Source: Archivesica marissinica (Eukaryota > Mollusca > Bivalvia > Venerida > Vesicomyidae). From it: 64,000 nt of DNA. Below the pieces are notes generated by a model. It saw nothing but the letters and a program-made list of their open reading frames with translations, was not told the origin of the DNA and did no database searches. The stretch covers positions 2,612,458 to 2,676,457 of the forward strand of contig CM026404.1 in assembly GCA_014843695.1 (NCBI GenBank), in the 5' to 3' direction. This document shows positions 48,276-59,170 of the stretch, in pieces (position 1 is the stretch's first letter; every line of letters starts with the position of its first letter). The translations under genes were made by a program, and so were the position numbers.

Positions 48276-51200
48276 AAGTGTTGGCAACTGGAGATGTTAC
48301 AGCAACTGGAAATGTTACAGATGTTACAGCAACTGAAGATGTTACAGCAACTGGAGATGTTACAGATGTTACAGCAACTGGAGATGTTACAGATGTTACA
48401 GCAACTGGAGATGTTACAGCAACTGGAGATGTTACAGATGTTACAGCAACTGGAGATGTTACAGATGTTACAGCAACTGGAGATGTTACAGCAACTGGAG
48501 ATGTTACAGATGTTACAGCAACTGGAGATGTTACAGATGTTACAGCAACTGGAGATGTTACAGCAACTGGAGATGTTACAGATGTTACAGCAACTGGAGA
48601 TGTTACAGATGTTACAGCAACTGGAGATGTTACAGCAACTGGAGATGTTACAGATGTTACAGCAACTGGAGATGTTACAGATGTTACAGCAACTGGAGAT
48701 GTTACAGCAACTGGAGATGTTACAGATGTTACAGCAACTGGAGATGTTACAGATGTTACAGCAACTGGAGATGTTACAGCAACTGGAGATGTTACAGATG
48801 TTACAGCAACTGGAGATGTTACAGATGTTACATCAACTGGAGATGTTACAGATGTTACAGCAACTGGAGATGTTACAGCTGTTACAACAACTGGAGATGT
48901 TACAGCAACTGGAGATGTTACAGCAACTAGAGATGTTACAGCAACTGGAGATGTTACAGATGTTACAGCAACTGGATATGTTACAGATGTTACAGTAACT
49001 GGAGATGTTACAGATGTTGCAGAACTGGAGATGTTACAGCAACTGGAGATGTTACAGATGTTACATCAACTGGAGATGTTACAGATGTTACAGCAACTGG
49101 AGATGTTACAGCTGTTACAACAACTGGAGATGTTACAGCAACTGGAGATGTTACAGCAACTAGAGATGTTACAGATGTTACAGCAACTGGATATGTTACA
49201 GATGTTACAGTAACTGGAGATGTTACAGATGTTGCAGAACTGGAGATGTTACAGCAACTGGAGATGTTACATCAACTGGAGATGTTACAGATGTTACAGC
49301 AACTGGAGATGTTACAGCAACTGGAGATGTTACATATGTTACAGCAACTGGATATGTTACAGATGTTACAGCAACTGGAGATGTTACAGCAACTGGAGAT
49401 GTTACAGCAACTGGAGATGTTACAGCAACTAGAGATGTTACAGCAACTGGAGATGTTACAGATGTTACAGCAACTGGAGATGTTACAGCAACTGGAGATG
49501 TTACAGCAACTAGAGATGTTACAGCAACTGGAGATGTTACAGCAACTGGAGATGTTACAGATGTTACAACAACTGGAGATGTTACAGATGTTGCAGCAAC
49601 TGGAGATGTTACAGCAACTGGAGATGTTACAGTGTTACAGCAACTAGAGATATTACAGATGTTACAGCAACTAGAGATGGTACAGATGTTACAGCAACTG
49701 GAGATGTTACAGATGTTACAGCAACTGGAAATGTTACAGATGTTACAGCAACTGGAGATGTTACAGCAACTGGAGATGTTACAGCAACTAGAGATGTTAC
49801 AGCAACTGGAGATGTTACAGATGTTACAGCAACTGGAGATGTTACAGCAACTGGAGATGTTACAGCAACTAGAGATGTTACAGCAACTGGAGATGTTACA
49901 GATGTTACAGCAACTGGAGATGTTACAGATGTTACAACAACTGGAGATGTTACAGATGTTGCAGCAACTGGAGATGTTACAGCAACTGGAGATGTTACAG
50001 ATGTTACAGCAAATAGAGATATTACAGATGTTACAGCAACTGGAGATGTTACAGCAACTAGAGATGGTACAGATGTTACAGCAACTGGAGATGTTACAGA
50101 TGTTACAGCCACTGGAGATGTTACAGATGTTACAGCAACTGGAGATGTTACAGATGTTACAGCAACTGGAAATGTTACAGATGTTACAGCAACTGGAGAT
50201 GTTACAGCAACTGGAGATGTTACAGATGTTTCAGCAACTGGAGATGTTACAGCAACTGGAGATGTTACAGCAACTGGAGATGTTACAGATGTTACAGTAA
50301 CTGGAGATGTTACAGATGTTGCAGCAACTGGAGATGTTACAGCAACTGGAGATGTTACAGATGTTACAGCAACTGGAGATGTTACAGATGTTACAACAAC
50401 TGGAGATGTTACAGCAACTGGAGATGTTACAGCAACTAGAGATGTTACAGCAACTGGAGATGTTACAGATGTTACAGCAACTGGATATGTTACAGATGTT
50501 ACAGTAACTGGAGATGTTACAGATGTTGCAGAACTGGAGATGTTACAGCAACTGGAGATGTTACAGATGTTACATCAACTGGAGATGTTACAGATGTTAC
50601 AGCAACTGGAGATGTTACAGCTGTTACAACAACTGGAGATGTTACAGCAACTGGAGATGTTACAGCAACTAGAGATGTTACAGCAACTGGAGATGTTACA
50701 GATGTTACAGCAACTGGATATGTTACAGATGTTACAGTAACTGGAGATGTTACAGATGTTGCAGAACTGGAGATGTTACAGCAACTGGAGATGTTACAGA
50801 TGTTACATCAACTGGAGATGTTACAGATGTTACAGCAACTGGAGATGTTACAGCTGTTACAACAACTGGAGATGTTACAGCAACTGGAGATGTTACAGCA
50901 ACTAGAGATGTTACAGCAACTGGAGATGTTACAGATGTTACAGCAACTGGATATGTTACAGATGTTACAGTAACTGGAGATGTTACAGCAACTGGAGATG
51001 TTACAGCAACTAGAGATGTTACAGCAACTGGAGATGTTACAGCAACTGGAGATGTTACAGATGTTACAACAACTGGAGATGTTACAGATGTCAGCAACTG
51101 GAGATGTTACAGCAACTGGAGATGTTACAGATGTTACAGCAACTAGAGATATTACAGATGTTACAGCAACTGGAGATGTTACAGATGTTCAACTGGAGAT

Positions 51201-52436
51201 GTTACAGCAACTGGAGATGTTACAGATGTTACAGCAACTGGAAATGTTACAGATGTTACAGCAACTGGAGATGTTACAGCAACTGGAGATGTTACAGCAA
51301 CTAGAGATGTTACAGCAACTGGAGATGTTACAGCAACTGGAGATGTTACAGCAACTAGAGATGTTACAGCAACTGGAGATGTTACAGATGTTACAGCAAC
51401 TGGAGATGTTACAGATGTTACAACAACTGGAGATGTTACAGATGTTGCAGCAACTGGAGATGTTACAGCAACTGGAGATGTTACAGATGTTACAGCAACT
51501 AGAGATATTACAGATGTTACAGCAACTGGAGATGTTACAGATGTTACAGCAACTAGAGATGGTACAGATGTTACAGCAACTGGAGATGTTACAGATGTTA
51601 CAGCAACTGGAAATGTTACAGATGTTACAGCAACTGGAGATGGTACAGATGTTACAGCAACTGGAGATGTTACAGATGTTACAGCAACTGGAAATGTTAC
51701 AGATGTTACAGCAACTGGAGATGTTACAGCAACTGGAGATGTTACAGCAACTAGAGATGTTACAGCAACTGGAGATGTTACAGCAACTGGAGATGTTACA
51801 GCAACTAGAGATGTTACAGCAACTGGAGATGTTACAGATGTTACAGCAACTGGAGATGTTACAGATGTTACAACAACTGGAGATGTTACAGATGTTGCAG
51901 CAACTGGAGATGTTACAGCAACTGGAGATGTTACAGATGTTACAGCAACTAGAGATATTACAGATGTTACAGCAACTGGAGATGTTACAGATGTTACAGC
52001 AACTAGAGATGGTACAGATGTTACAGCAACTGGAGATGTTACAGATGTTACAGCAATTGGAAATGTTACAGATGTTACAGCAACTGGAGATGTTACAGAT
52101 GTTACAGCAACTGGAGATGTTACAGATGTTACAACAACTGGAGATGTTACAGATGTTACAGCAACTGGAGATGTTACAGCAACTGGAGATGTTACAGCAA
52201 CTGGAGATGTTACAGCAACTAGAGATGTTACAGATGTTACAGCAACTGGAGATGTTACAGATGTTACAGCAACTGGAGATGTTACAGATGTTACAGCAAC
52301 TAGAGATGTTACAGATGTTACAGCAACTGGAGATGTTACAGATGTTACAGCAACTGGAAATGTTACAGATGTTACAGCAACTGGAGATGTTACAACAACT
52401 GGAGATGTTACAGCAACTGGAGATGTTACAGCACTG
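48276..52436. repeat. 4.2-kb array, modular 9- and 18-bp units
   Basis: Two modules are mixed: GCAACTGGAGATGTTACA (18 bp) and GATGTTACA (9 bp), giving 18- and 27-bp steps. Point variants (AACTAGAG, ACAACT, GTAACT, GGATATG, CATCAACT) occur in recurring order; for example a block with CATCAACT...CTGTTACAACAACT is repeated near 48.83, 49.06, 50.57 and 50.80 kb. Because both modules are multiples of three, long frames are open on both strands (LEMLQ and TATGDVTDV types). Rare deletions of two bases or so near 49.02, 50.53, 51.09 and 51.19 kb shift the frame, which argues against coding. Confidence 0.96.
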
Positions 52437-53097
52437 CTAGTTCTGTAGTAGTCGGAGAAGATCAACGTTGCCGATATACACTGCACCATCTCCAGCTGCC
52501 TGATGCTTATGACAGTGAAGGGATCCCAGGCTCCAGGATACTAAAATAAGGCATTTTATCACCATCCCCCAGCATGCTGACCTCCTTAGATTCAAACTCT
52601 GACCGCCTTAGAATCTAATGCTTGGATTCAACCCGTCTTAATGTCAAGTTATTTAATTTAATAATATTTTATTGCAACTTTTTTCCACAGCATGTACAAC
52701 ACAATTTACATTTCACAATATCATTTCATCAATACAATCAAATTTACACATACATAAATCATGACAATTGTTCCTTACATATATATAACATTTTCAAAAG
52801 TGCAAAAGGATCGGGCTACAAGTTTTGACAACATTAGCAACAGCCCTTTCCCAGTTTATGTCAAGTTATCCACGTCACTAGAGGGAAACATCCAATTCGA
52901 AGTCAATATAATAGCTTCAAGGCAGGGTTGGCTTTCTTCCGGCTTCCCTTCCGTGGAAATGGAAGAAACTGGGAATAAAGGCGTGTTATTCTTTATTACA
53001 TCATTGTCAACAATTATACTTCACAATATAACATTTACAGAAGTTAAGAGAATAATATTTACATTAAAATCAGCACATTGGTCTCACAATTATTAAT
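52437..53097. other. No recognised gene
   Basis: Mixed sequence with small open frames. The tract from about 52660, with TTTTATTGCAACTTTTTTCC, looks like an old dispersed repeat but I cannot name it. Confidence 0.4.
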
Positions 53098-53188
53098 TAT
53101 TATATTTATGTACATTTCATGTATATTTATGTACATTTCATGTATATTTATGTACATTTCATGTATATTTATGTACATTTCATGTATA
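53098..53188. repeat. Tandem repeat, 22-bp unit, four copies
   Basis: Copies of TTATGTACATTTCATGTATA at 22-bp spacing. Confidence 0.93.
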
Positions 53189-53726
53189 TTTTGGACATAT
53201 ATTACTAAATTATTTGACAAAAAAGTGGGTTTCTTCTATTTCTTCCCAGTAGTAAGGAAGAAAGGTCTTTCTTCCGTGTCTGAAATAACCAGGAAAAGAA
53301 ACCTGCCTACTCTGCTACATGGAGTCCTATTTGAGTTACCTGAGCTTGGTGAGGATATCTCAAATAACCTGTAGTGAGATGCTCGCATCAATAGGTCGAC
53401 AAAGAATTAGTATTTCTATGGCATTTATTTCAGTTGGTGTCAGATACGAGATATATGTTTATGCAGTACTATTCCTGCGATCGGTCCACTTTGATACGAA
53501 AAACTGAATGCACATTTGGACAAATGCAATGAGGAACCTCGCTGGGCTTGTTTATTGGCTTCCTTGGCAGATAAAGTCCGATTTATCGCGAAATGTATAG
53601 CGGTCCTTTCTGCTGGAATCCTTTGTTTTTACTGTTGTTCCATAACCAGATGAAGCAGCATGATAAATGTGATTTTATCCAAATCATGTTAATTGATAAA
53701 ACAAAGTTACAGATAACTACTCATTG
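53189..53726. other. Sequence upstream of the 12-bp array
   Basis: No recognisable gene. An upstream LPGAT1 5' UTR exon or promoter could lie in this stretch or further left but is not visible. Confidence 0.4.
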
Positions 53727-54282
53727 GATATACTGTAGGATATACTGTAGGATATACTGTAGGATATACTGTAGGATATACTGTAGGATATACTGTAGGA
53801 TATACTGTAGGATATACTGTAGGATATACTGTAGGATATACTGTAGGATATACTGTAGGATATACTGTAGGATATACTGTAGGATATACTGTAGGATATA
53901 CTGTAGGATATACTGTAGGATATACTGTAGGATATACTGTAGGATATACTGTAGGATATACTGTAGGATGTACTGTAGGATATACTGTAGGATATACTGT
54001 AGGATGTACTGTAGGATGTACTGTAGGATGTACTGTAGGATGTACTGTAGGATGTACTGTAGGATATACTGTAGGATGTACTGTAGGATGTACTGTAGGA
54101 TATACTGTAGGATATACTGTAGGATATACTGTAGGATATACTGTAGGATATACTGTAGGATATACTGTAGGATATACTGTAGGATATACTGTAGGATATA
54201 CTGTAGGATATACTGTAGGATATACTGTAGGATATACTGTAGGATATACTGTAGGATATACGGTAGGATATACTGTAGGATG
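53727..54282. repeat. Minisatellite, 12-bp unit, just upstream of LPGAT1 exon 1
   Basis: About 46 copies of GGATATACTGTA. A cluster of GGATGTACTGTA variants sits in the middle (about 53965-54095), as expected if variants spread locally. It ends about 100 bp before the first recognised exon. Confidence 0.96.
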
Positions 54283-54382
54283 TGTCGGGATGTTCCGCTT
54301 GGACAACCTTTCATGGAGACTAAAACCATTTATTTGTAGGGAACATCAATTCACTGAATTTGCTCATTTTCTTTAATTTTAG

Positions 54383-54607
54383 GGATCATGTTGTTTCCGG
54401 GGCTATGGAAGGTTTTGTATTACACATTGCGTGTGGCTCATATGACTGTAAATAACTTCATGGCGATCCCAGCATACACAGTCTGGTATGTTCTACTAGC
54501 CCCACTGCGTCTGTGCTGTCCACATCTCTACTGGAAGATAGAAAGCATTCTCTTCAAAGCTCTACTCAGTTTTGTTGTGATGTGGGCTAACTCGGGTGGA
54601 TATAAAC
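54383..54607 (+). CDS. LPGAT1: LPGAT1-like acyltransferase, exon 1 (start)
   Basis: First recognised coding exon. It follows the acceptor CTTTAATTTTAG and has ATG at 54388, then 73 codons plus one base before the donor AAAC|GTAAGT. The product begins MLFPGLWKVLYYTLRV and continues with VNNFMAIPAYTVWYVLLAPL and LYWKIESILFKALLSFVV, which line up with the N-terminal membrane-associated part of human LPGAT1 (VNNLVAIPSY, FWYIEGIMYKWLL). The enzyme family transfers acyl groups from acyl-CoA to lysophospholipids at the endoplasmic reticulum membrane. Because an acceptor precedes the ATG by only five bases, at least one 5' untranslated exon should lie upstream. A few extra N-terminal residues from that exon cannot be excluded. 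The frame runs open past 54607, but that extension is intron. Confidence 0.9.
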
Positions 54608-54735
54608 GTAAGTACAAATGTTTTTTATTATTATTGTTAAAAGTTAAGCTGATACACCAACGGCTCCATTTTCTTGACCAAATACAGATATGTGGATGAA
54701 CTTTTATTTCCAGTTTCTGACGATTAGAAAAGTAT
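54608..54735 (+). other. Intron 1, first part
   Basis: Begins with the donor GTAAGT. Intron 1 spans 54608-56644 (2037 bp) and contains a dispersed repeat, a 48-bp array and two SINE copies. Confidence 0.8.
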
Positions 54736-55026
54736 GGTTCATCATAGGTCAGAATGTATGGGAGAGGTGCGCGATTGCGTCCTTAAATGGTATTATTTAA
54801 TAAATTTCAACAAAATAGGGTTAAAATACACAATATGACCATTAAATACAACATTTGGAGAGGAGTGCTTTACAATGACCAATGTATGTTCCTGGACAAA
54901 ATTTTGTGTGAAAATTGTAAAAAAAAAACCCAATTATTTAAGGATAATTGAGGCCCCCGGTGGGGGTGTAGTCAGGGTTCCTAGGACTACTATTTCATCC
55001 CATGTCGCCCTCTAGAATGAGCCCTG
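54736..55026. mobile_element. Dispersed inverted-repeat element, copy 2 (in intron 1)
   Basis: Aligns along its length with 23448-23746. Ends GGTTCATCATAGGTCA and CTCTAGAATGAGCCC, shared interior GTTAAAATACACAATATGAC. Copy 1 lies on the second contig. Confidence 0.65.
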
Positions 55027-55069
55027 GTTCAACAGGGTTACATAAATAACTGGAGAATAGCATTCAAGA

Positions 55070-55860
55070 GAGGTACACTTCCATGTAACTGTACACTTCA
55101 CTGACTGCCCTCCTACTTCCTACTAGACCAACCATTGTGTACACTTCACTGACTGCCCTCCTACTTCTTACTAGACCAACCCTCATGTACACTTCACTGA
55201 CTGCCCTCCTACTTCCTACTAGACCAACCCTCGTGTACACTTCACTGACTGCCCTCCTACTTTCTACTAGACCAACCCTCGTGTACACTTCACTGACTGC
55301 CCTCCTACTTCCTACTAGACCAACCCTCGTGTACACTTCACTGACTGCCCTCCTACTTCCTACCAGACCAACCCTCGTGTACACTTCCATGTAACTGTAC
55401 ACGTCACTGACTGCCCTCCTACTTCCTACTAGACCAACCCTCGTGTACACTTCACTGACTGCCCTCCTACTTCCTACTAGACCAACCCTCGTGTACACTT
55501 CACTGACTGCCCTCCTACTTCCTACTAGACCAACCCTCATGTACACTTCACTGACTGCCCTCCTACTTCCTACTAGACCAACCCTCGTGTACACTTCACT
55601 GACTGCCCTCCTACTTCCTACTAGACCAACCCTTGTGTACACTTCACTGACTACCCTCCTACTTCTTACTAGACCAACCCTCGTGTACACTTCACTGACT
55701 GCCCTCCTACTTCCTACTAGACCAACCCTCGTGTACACTTCACTGACTGCCCTCCTACTTCCTACTAGACCAACCCTCGTGTACACTCCATTGATTTATG
55801 CAGTTACATGTAACTGTACACTTCACTGACTGCCCTCCTACTTCCTACTAGACCAACCAT
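55070..55860. repeat. Minisatellite, 48-bp unit, in intron 1
   Basis: About 16 copies with core GTACACTTCACTGACTGCCC then TCCTACTTCCTACTAGACCA. A CATGTAACTGTACAC variant recurs near 55081, 55388 and 55806, marking duplicated sub-blocks. The multiple-of-three length opens frames on both strands. Confidence 0.95.
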
Positions 55861-55960
55861 CTTCCTGATTGAATCCATCACAAGGAGAGAGAAAAAGGCA
55901 ATGTTGAATTTAAATGCGTTGCATAAGGGCACAATCGTAATGACTACAGAACTACTAATT
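55861..55960 (-). mobile_element. SINE family 1 fragment (in intron 1)
   Basis: CTGATTGAATCCATCACAAG, GGCAATGTTGAATTTAAATG and AAGGGCACAATCGTAATGAC match the minus-strand orientation of the family 1 body. Head and tail are missing. Confidence 0.75.
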
Positions 55961-56039
55961 TCCAGATGAGCAACTTGACATGGGTGTCACAAAGAACTTT
56001 TGTTATCATGTTAAATTAGGTTAATCCATTACTTTCACC

Positions 56040-56225
56040 AACTTTATTTATTTTACAACGATTGCGAAGCAAGTTTTAATAACTAATATTAATCACTCTC
56101 GTTGGCGCGGATGATAGCGTAAAGGTTGTCATTTGTGTGGGAGGAAATCGGAGTACCCGGATAAAACCCACCTGTCCGATATGGCGACCACTGTACCATC
56201 TCACAGATCGGACAAGTGGGTCTTC
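56040..56225 (-). mobile_element. SINE family 2 copy (in intron 1)
   Basis: Plus-strand reading TTTATTTTACAACGATTGCG (complement of the tail), ATTAATCACTCTCGTTGGCG, then GGAGTACCCGGATAAAACCC and ATATGGCGACCACTGTACCA. It matches 10384-10548 in the opposite orientation. Confidence 0.85.
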
Positions 56226-56644
56226 TCCCACTTACGTTTATCTTATGGTTTATATGTAACCTACCGGGTAGTGTTGCAATATGTTTTCTTTGGCTACTTA
56301 TCAACCATTGATATGACGAGCCAAACTGATGCAGTAGTTTACATGTGCATTGAATTAATCAGGACTTTTTTCTCGTTACGACCGTCTCAAAATGAAGTAG
56401 ATTATGGCAGGTAGTTAAAACCTAACTTAACAATAACATTTTGAAATATTATTATGTTTTCTGATTCGACCAAGTTTCTGTCTATCACCAGTTGTTTCGG
56501 TCTCCTTCAGCTAGTCTATGTCGCTATATGGCACCTCACATAGTCTCTAAAGTCTGCTTATAAGTTGAAATCTCGAGTGTTTACGTGTAATTCATGGAGG
56601 ACTGATTTCAAGGTTTGATCAAAGTAAACATTTTTTACTTTCAG

Positions 56645-56859
56645 TTATAGAATCTGGAGATGATTTGAGTTGCCTTTATGACAAGCATGTGTTACTGTTA
56701 GTGAATCACCAATGTACAGCCGATATACCATGTGTCATGTCCGCCTTATTACCCAAGTCTCAAGTTGTTGGACAAATTATGTGGCTTATGGACTATATAT
56801 TGAAATTTACCAACTTTGGATGGGCAGCTTATCTACATGGAGATTTCTTTATTCAGCAG
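56645..56859 (+). CDS. LPGAT1: LPGAT1-like acyltransferase, exon 2 (HX4D catalytic motif)
   Basis: 215 bp between acceptor TTACTTTCAG and donor CAGCAG|GTATGA. With the single base carried from exon 1 it gives 72 codons (residues about 74-145) and ends in phase 0. It contains LLLVNHQCTAD, the H-x4-D motif (His95, Asp100) that is the catalytic signature of glycerolipid acyltransferases, followed by QIMWLMDYILKFTNFG and HGDFFIQQ, which closely match human LPGAT1 (QMMWLMDHIFKYTNFG, HGDFFIRQ). Both key residues are intact. The last 25 bases and the donor are copied at 58179-58203, and the intronic 34-bp minisatellite starts at the donor itself. An in-frame reading beyond 56859 hits the repeat and is not coding. 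Confidence 0.93.
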
Positions 56860-57661
56860 GTATGACATGTAGTAGTCATGGTTCTGTCTGCAGGTATGAC
56901 ATGTAGTAGTCATGGTTCTGTCTGCAGGTATGGCATGTAGTAGTCATTGTTCTGTCTGCAGGTATGGCATGTAGTAGTCATGGTTCTGTCTGCAGGTATG
57001 GCATGTAGTAGTCATGGTTCTGTCTGCAGGTATGGCATGTAGTAGTCATGGTTCTGTCTGCAGGTATGGCATGTAGTAGTCATGGTTCTATCTGCAGGTA
57101 TGGCATGTAGTAGTCATGGTTCTGTCTGCAGGTATGCCATGTAGTAGTCATGGTTCTGTCTGCAGGTATGCCATGTAGTAGTCATGGTTCTGTCTGCAGG
57201 TATGCCATGTAGTAGTCATGGTTCAACCTGCAGGTATGCCATGTAGTAGTCATGGTTCTGTCTGCAGGTATGCCATGTAGTAGTCATGGTTCAATCTGCA
57301 GGTATGCCATGTAGTAGTCATGGTTCAACCTGCAGGTATGCCATGTAGTAGTCATGGTTCAACCTGCAGGTATGCCATGTAGTAGTCATGGTTCAACCTG
57401 CAGGTATGCCATGTAGTAGTCATGGTTCTGTCTGCAGGTATGACATGTAGTAGTCATGGTTCTGTCTGCAGGTATGCCATGTAGTAGTCATGGTTCTGTC
57501 TGCAGGTATGCCATGTAGTAGTCATGGTTCTGTCTGCAGGTATGCCATGTAGTAGTCATGGTTCTGTCTGCAGGTATGTCATGTAGTAGTCATGGTTCTG
57601 TCTGCAGGTATGCCATGTAGTAGTCATGGTTCTGTCTGCAGGTATGCCATGTAGTAGTCAT
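56860..57661. repeat. Minisatellite seeded at LPGAT1 exon 2 donor, 34-bp unit
   Basis: About 23 copies with core GGTATGCCATGTAGTAGTCA followed by TGGTTCTGTCTGCA, starting exactly at the exon 2 splice site. Each unit junction reads TCTGCAG|GTATG, so each repeat ends in an acceptor-like pyrimidine-CAG and begins with a donor-like GTATG. Variants with TTCAACCTGCAG cluster near 57220-57400. Confidence 0.95.
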
Positions 57662-58178
57662 CACAGGGATTCGGCACGTTTGGGGGTACTAGTATATATA
57701 TTTAAGTACAGGGATTCTACTCTGTGGGATGTCAGATTTCGCATCGATCAGTAAAATGGCCCTATCTGAAACAATTTTGTACAAAGCTGTCCAAATATAA
57801 CGCCTATCCCGAGTCTTTATATTGTTCTTCAAATAAAACACAACTTTAAGCTGCATGCATGTATACTTTGCAAACAATTGCCACAGACATTGGCCATAGC
57901 AGGTCACATTTCCATACTAGGACACGGGTTCTGTCAGCAACAAAAAAAAATCTTCGACGGGAGAGTTTTAACTGTGAATAACATTATCAATAAAATGTGT
58001 TTCCACTAACGTGTAGGTTTATTCGGCAAAAATGTACGTCAAAAAGAGATTTCGTAGCATTTTCAATTTGTTTTGAAAATTTCTAAAGCGGCGCAATTCG
58101 CGTTGAAACGAGCGTTCTGATTGGATTATGATTATTCTTCATATATAAAAAAACATCTTGTTACATTCTAATAATCCA
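57662..58178. other. Intron 2 unique insert between two array blocks
   Basis: Non-repeated sequence separating the two 34-bp arrays. No protein or transposon termini recognised. Confidence 0.5.
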
Positions 58179-58203
58179 ACATGGAGATTTCTTTATTCAG
58201 CAG
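58179..58203 (+). repeat. Partial duplication of the exon 2 3' end
   Basis: 25 bases beginning ACATGGAGATTTCTTTATTC are identical to exon 2 positions 56835-56859 and are again followed by GTATGACATG. No intact upstream exon accompanies it, so this is a pseudo-exon end carrying a decoy splice donor. Confidence 0.92.
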
Positions 58204-58917
58204 GTATGACATGTAGTAGTCATGGTTCTGTCTGCAGGTATGACATGTAGTAGTCATGGTTCTGTCTGCAGGTATGACATGTAGTAGTCATGGTTCTGTC
58301 TGCAGGTATGTCATGTAGTAGTCATGGTTCTGTCTGCAGGTATGACATGTAGTAGTCATGGTTCAACCTGCAGGTATGACATGTAGTAGTCATGGTTCAA
58401 CCTGCAGGTATGCCATGTAGTAGTCATGGTTCTGTCTGCAGGTATGACATGTAGTAGTCATGGTTCTGTCTGCAGGTATGTCATGTAGTAGTCATGGTTC
58501 TGTCTGCAGGTATGACATGTAGTAGTCATGGTTCTGTCTGCAGGTATGACATGTAGTAGTCATGGTTCTGTCTGCAGGTATGACATGTAGTAGTCATGGT
58601 TCTGTCTGCAGGTATGTCATGTAGTAGTCATGGTTCTGTCTGCAGGTATGACATGTAGTAGTCATGGTTCAACCTGCAGGTATGACATGTAGTAGTCATG
58701 GTTCAACCTGCAGGTATGCCATGTAGTAGTCATGGTTCTGTCTGCAGGTATGACATGTAGTAGTCATGGTTCTGTCTGCAGGTATGTCATGTAGTAGTCA
58801 TGGTTCTGTCTGCAGGTATGACATGTAGTAGTCATGGTTCTGTCTGCAGGTATGACATGTAGTAGTCATGGTTCTGTCTGCAGGTATGACATGTAGTAGT
58901 CATGGTTCTGTCTGCAG
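58204..58917. repeat. Second 34-bp minisatellite block in intron 2
   Basis: About 21 copies of the same unit as at 56860-57661, but dominated by GGTATGACATG rather than GGTATGCCATG. A block of ten units recurs almost unchanged (compare about 58240-58560 with 58580-58900), so a long-period duplication is superimposed. Confidence 0.95.
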
Positions 58918-59040
58918 TCATGGTGATTGTTATGGGATATAATATTACAGTATTAGATCAACATCAAATTATTACACCTGTTGAAGTTAATGCGTACTGG
59001 TACATCTGTCAAATCATTGCCAATGTACACATGCTGCTGT

Positions 59041-59170
59041 AGATTTCTGCAGGTTTGAATCCCACTGGTGGTGTCAAATTATTTCATGTGAGGAAGCTGT
59101 CCCGCTGGCTTGCAGAAGATCGATTGTTCTACCCGGGTGCCGGTCAGTGCCTGAAATATTGCTCGTAGGG
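59041..59170 (+). mobile_element. SINE-like element Z, copy 2 (in intron 2)
   Basis: GCAGGTTTGAATCCCACTGG, TGGCTTGCAGAAGATCGATT, GTTCTACCCGGGTGCC and CTGAAATATTGCTCGTAGGG in the same order as the minus-strand copy at 34515-34705. The GGTTTGAATCCC part resembles a Pol III B box. It leads without a break into the 38-bp array. Confidence 0.8.

Noticed and set aside
48240..52440. Long frames with LEMLQ or TATGDVTDV repeats as a possible repetitive secreted protein
   Set aside because: The modules are multiples of 9 bp and stop-free. Occasional small deletions shift the frame, no signal peptide or flanking exon is seen, and the opposite strand is equally open.
53707..54339. YCRIYCRI / YPTVYPTV / LQYILQYI repeat proteins over the 12-bp array
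   Set aside because: A 12-bp stop-free unit opens several frames on both strands, and no signal or domain is present.
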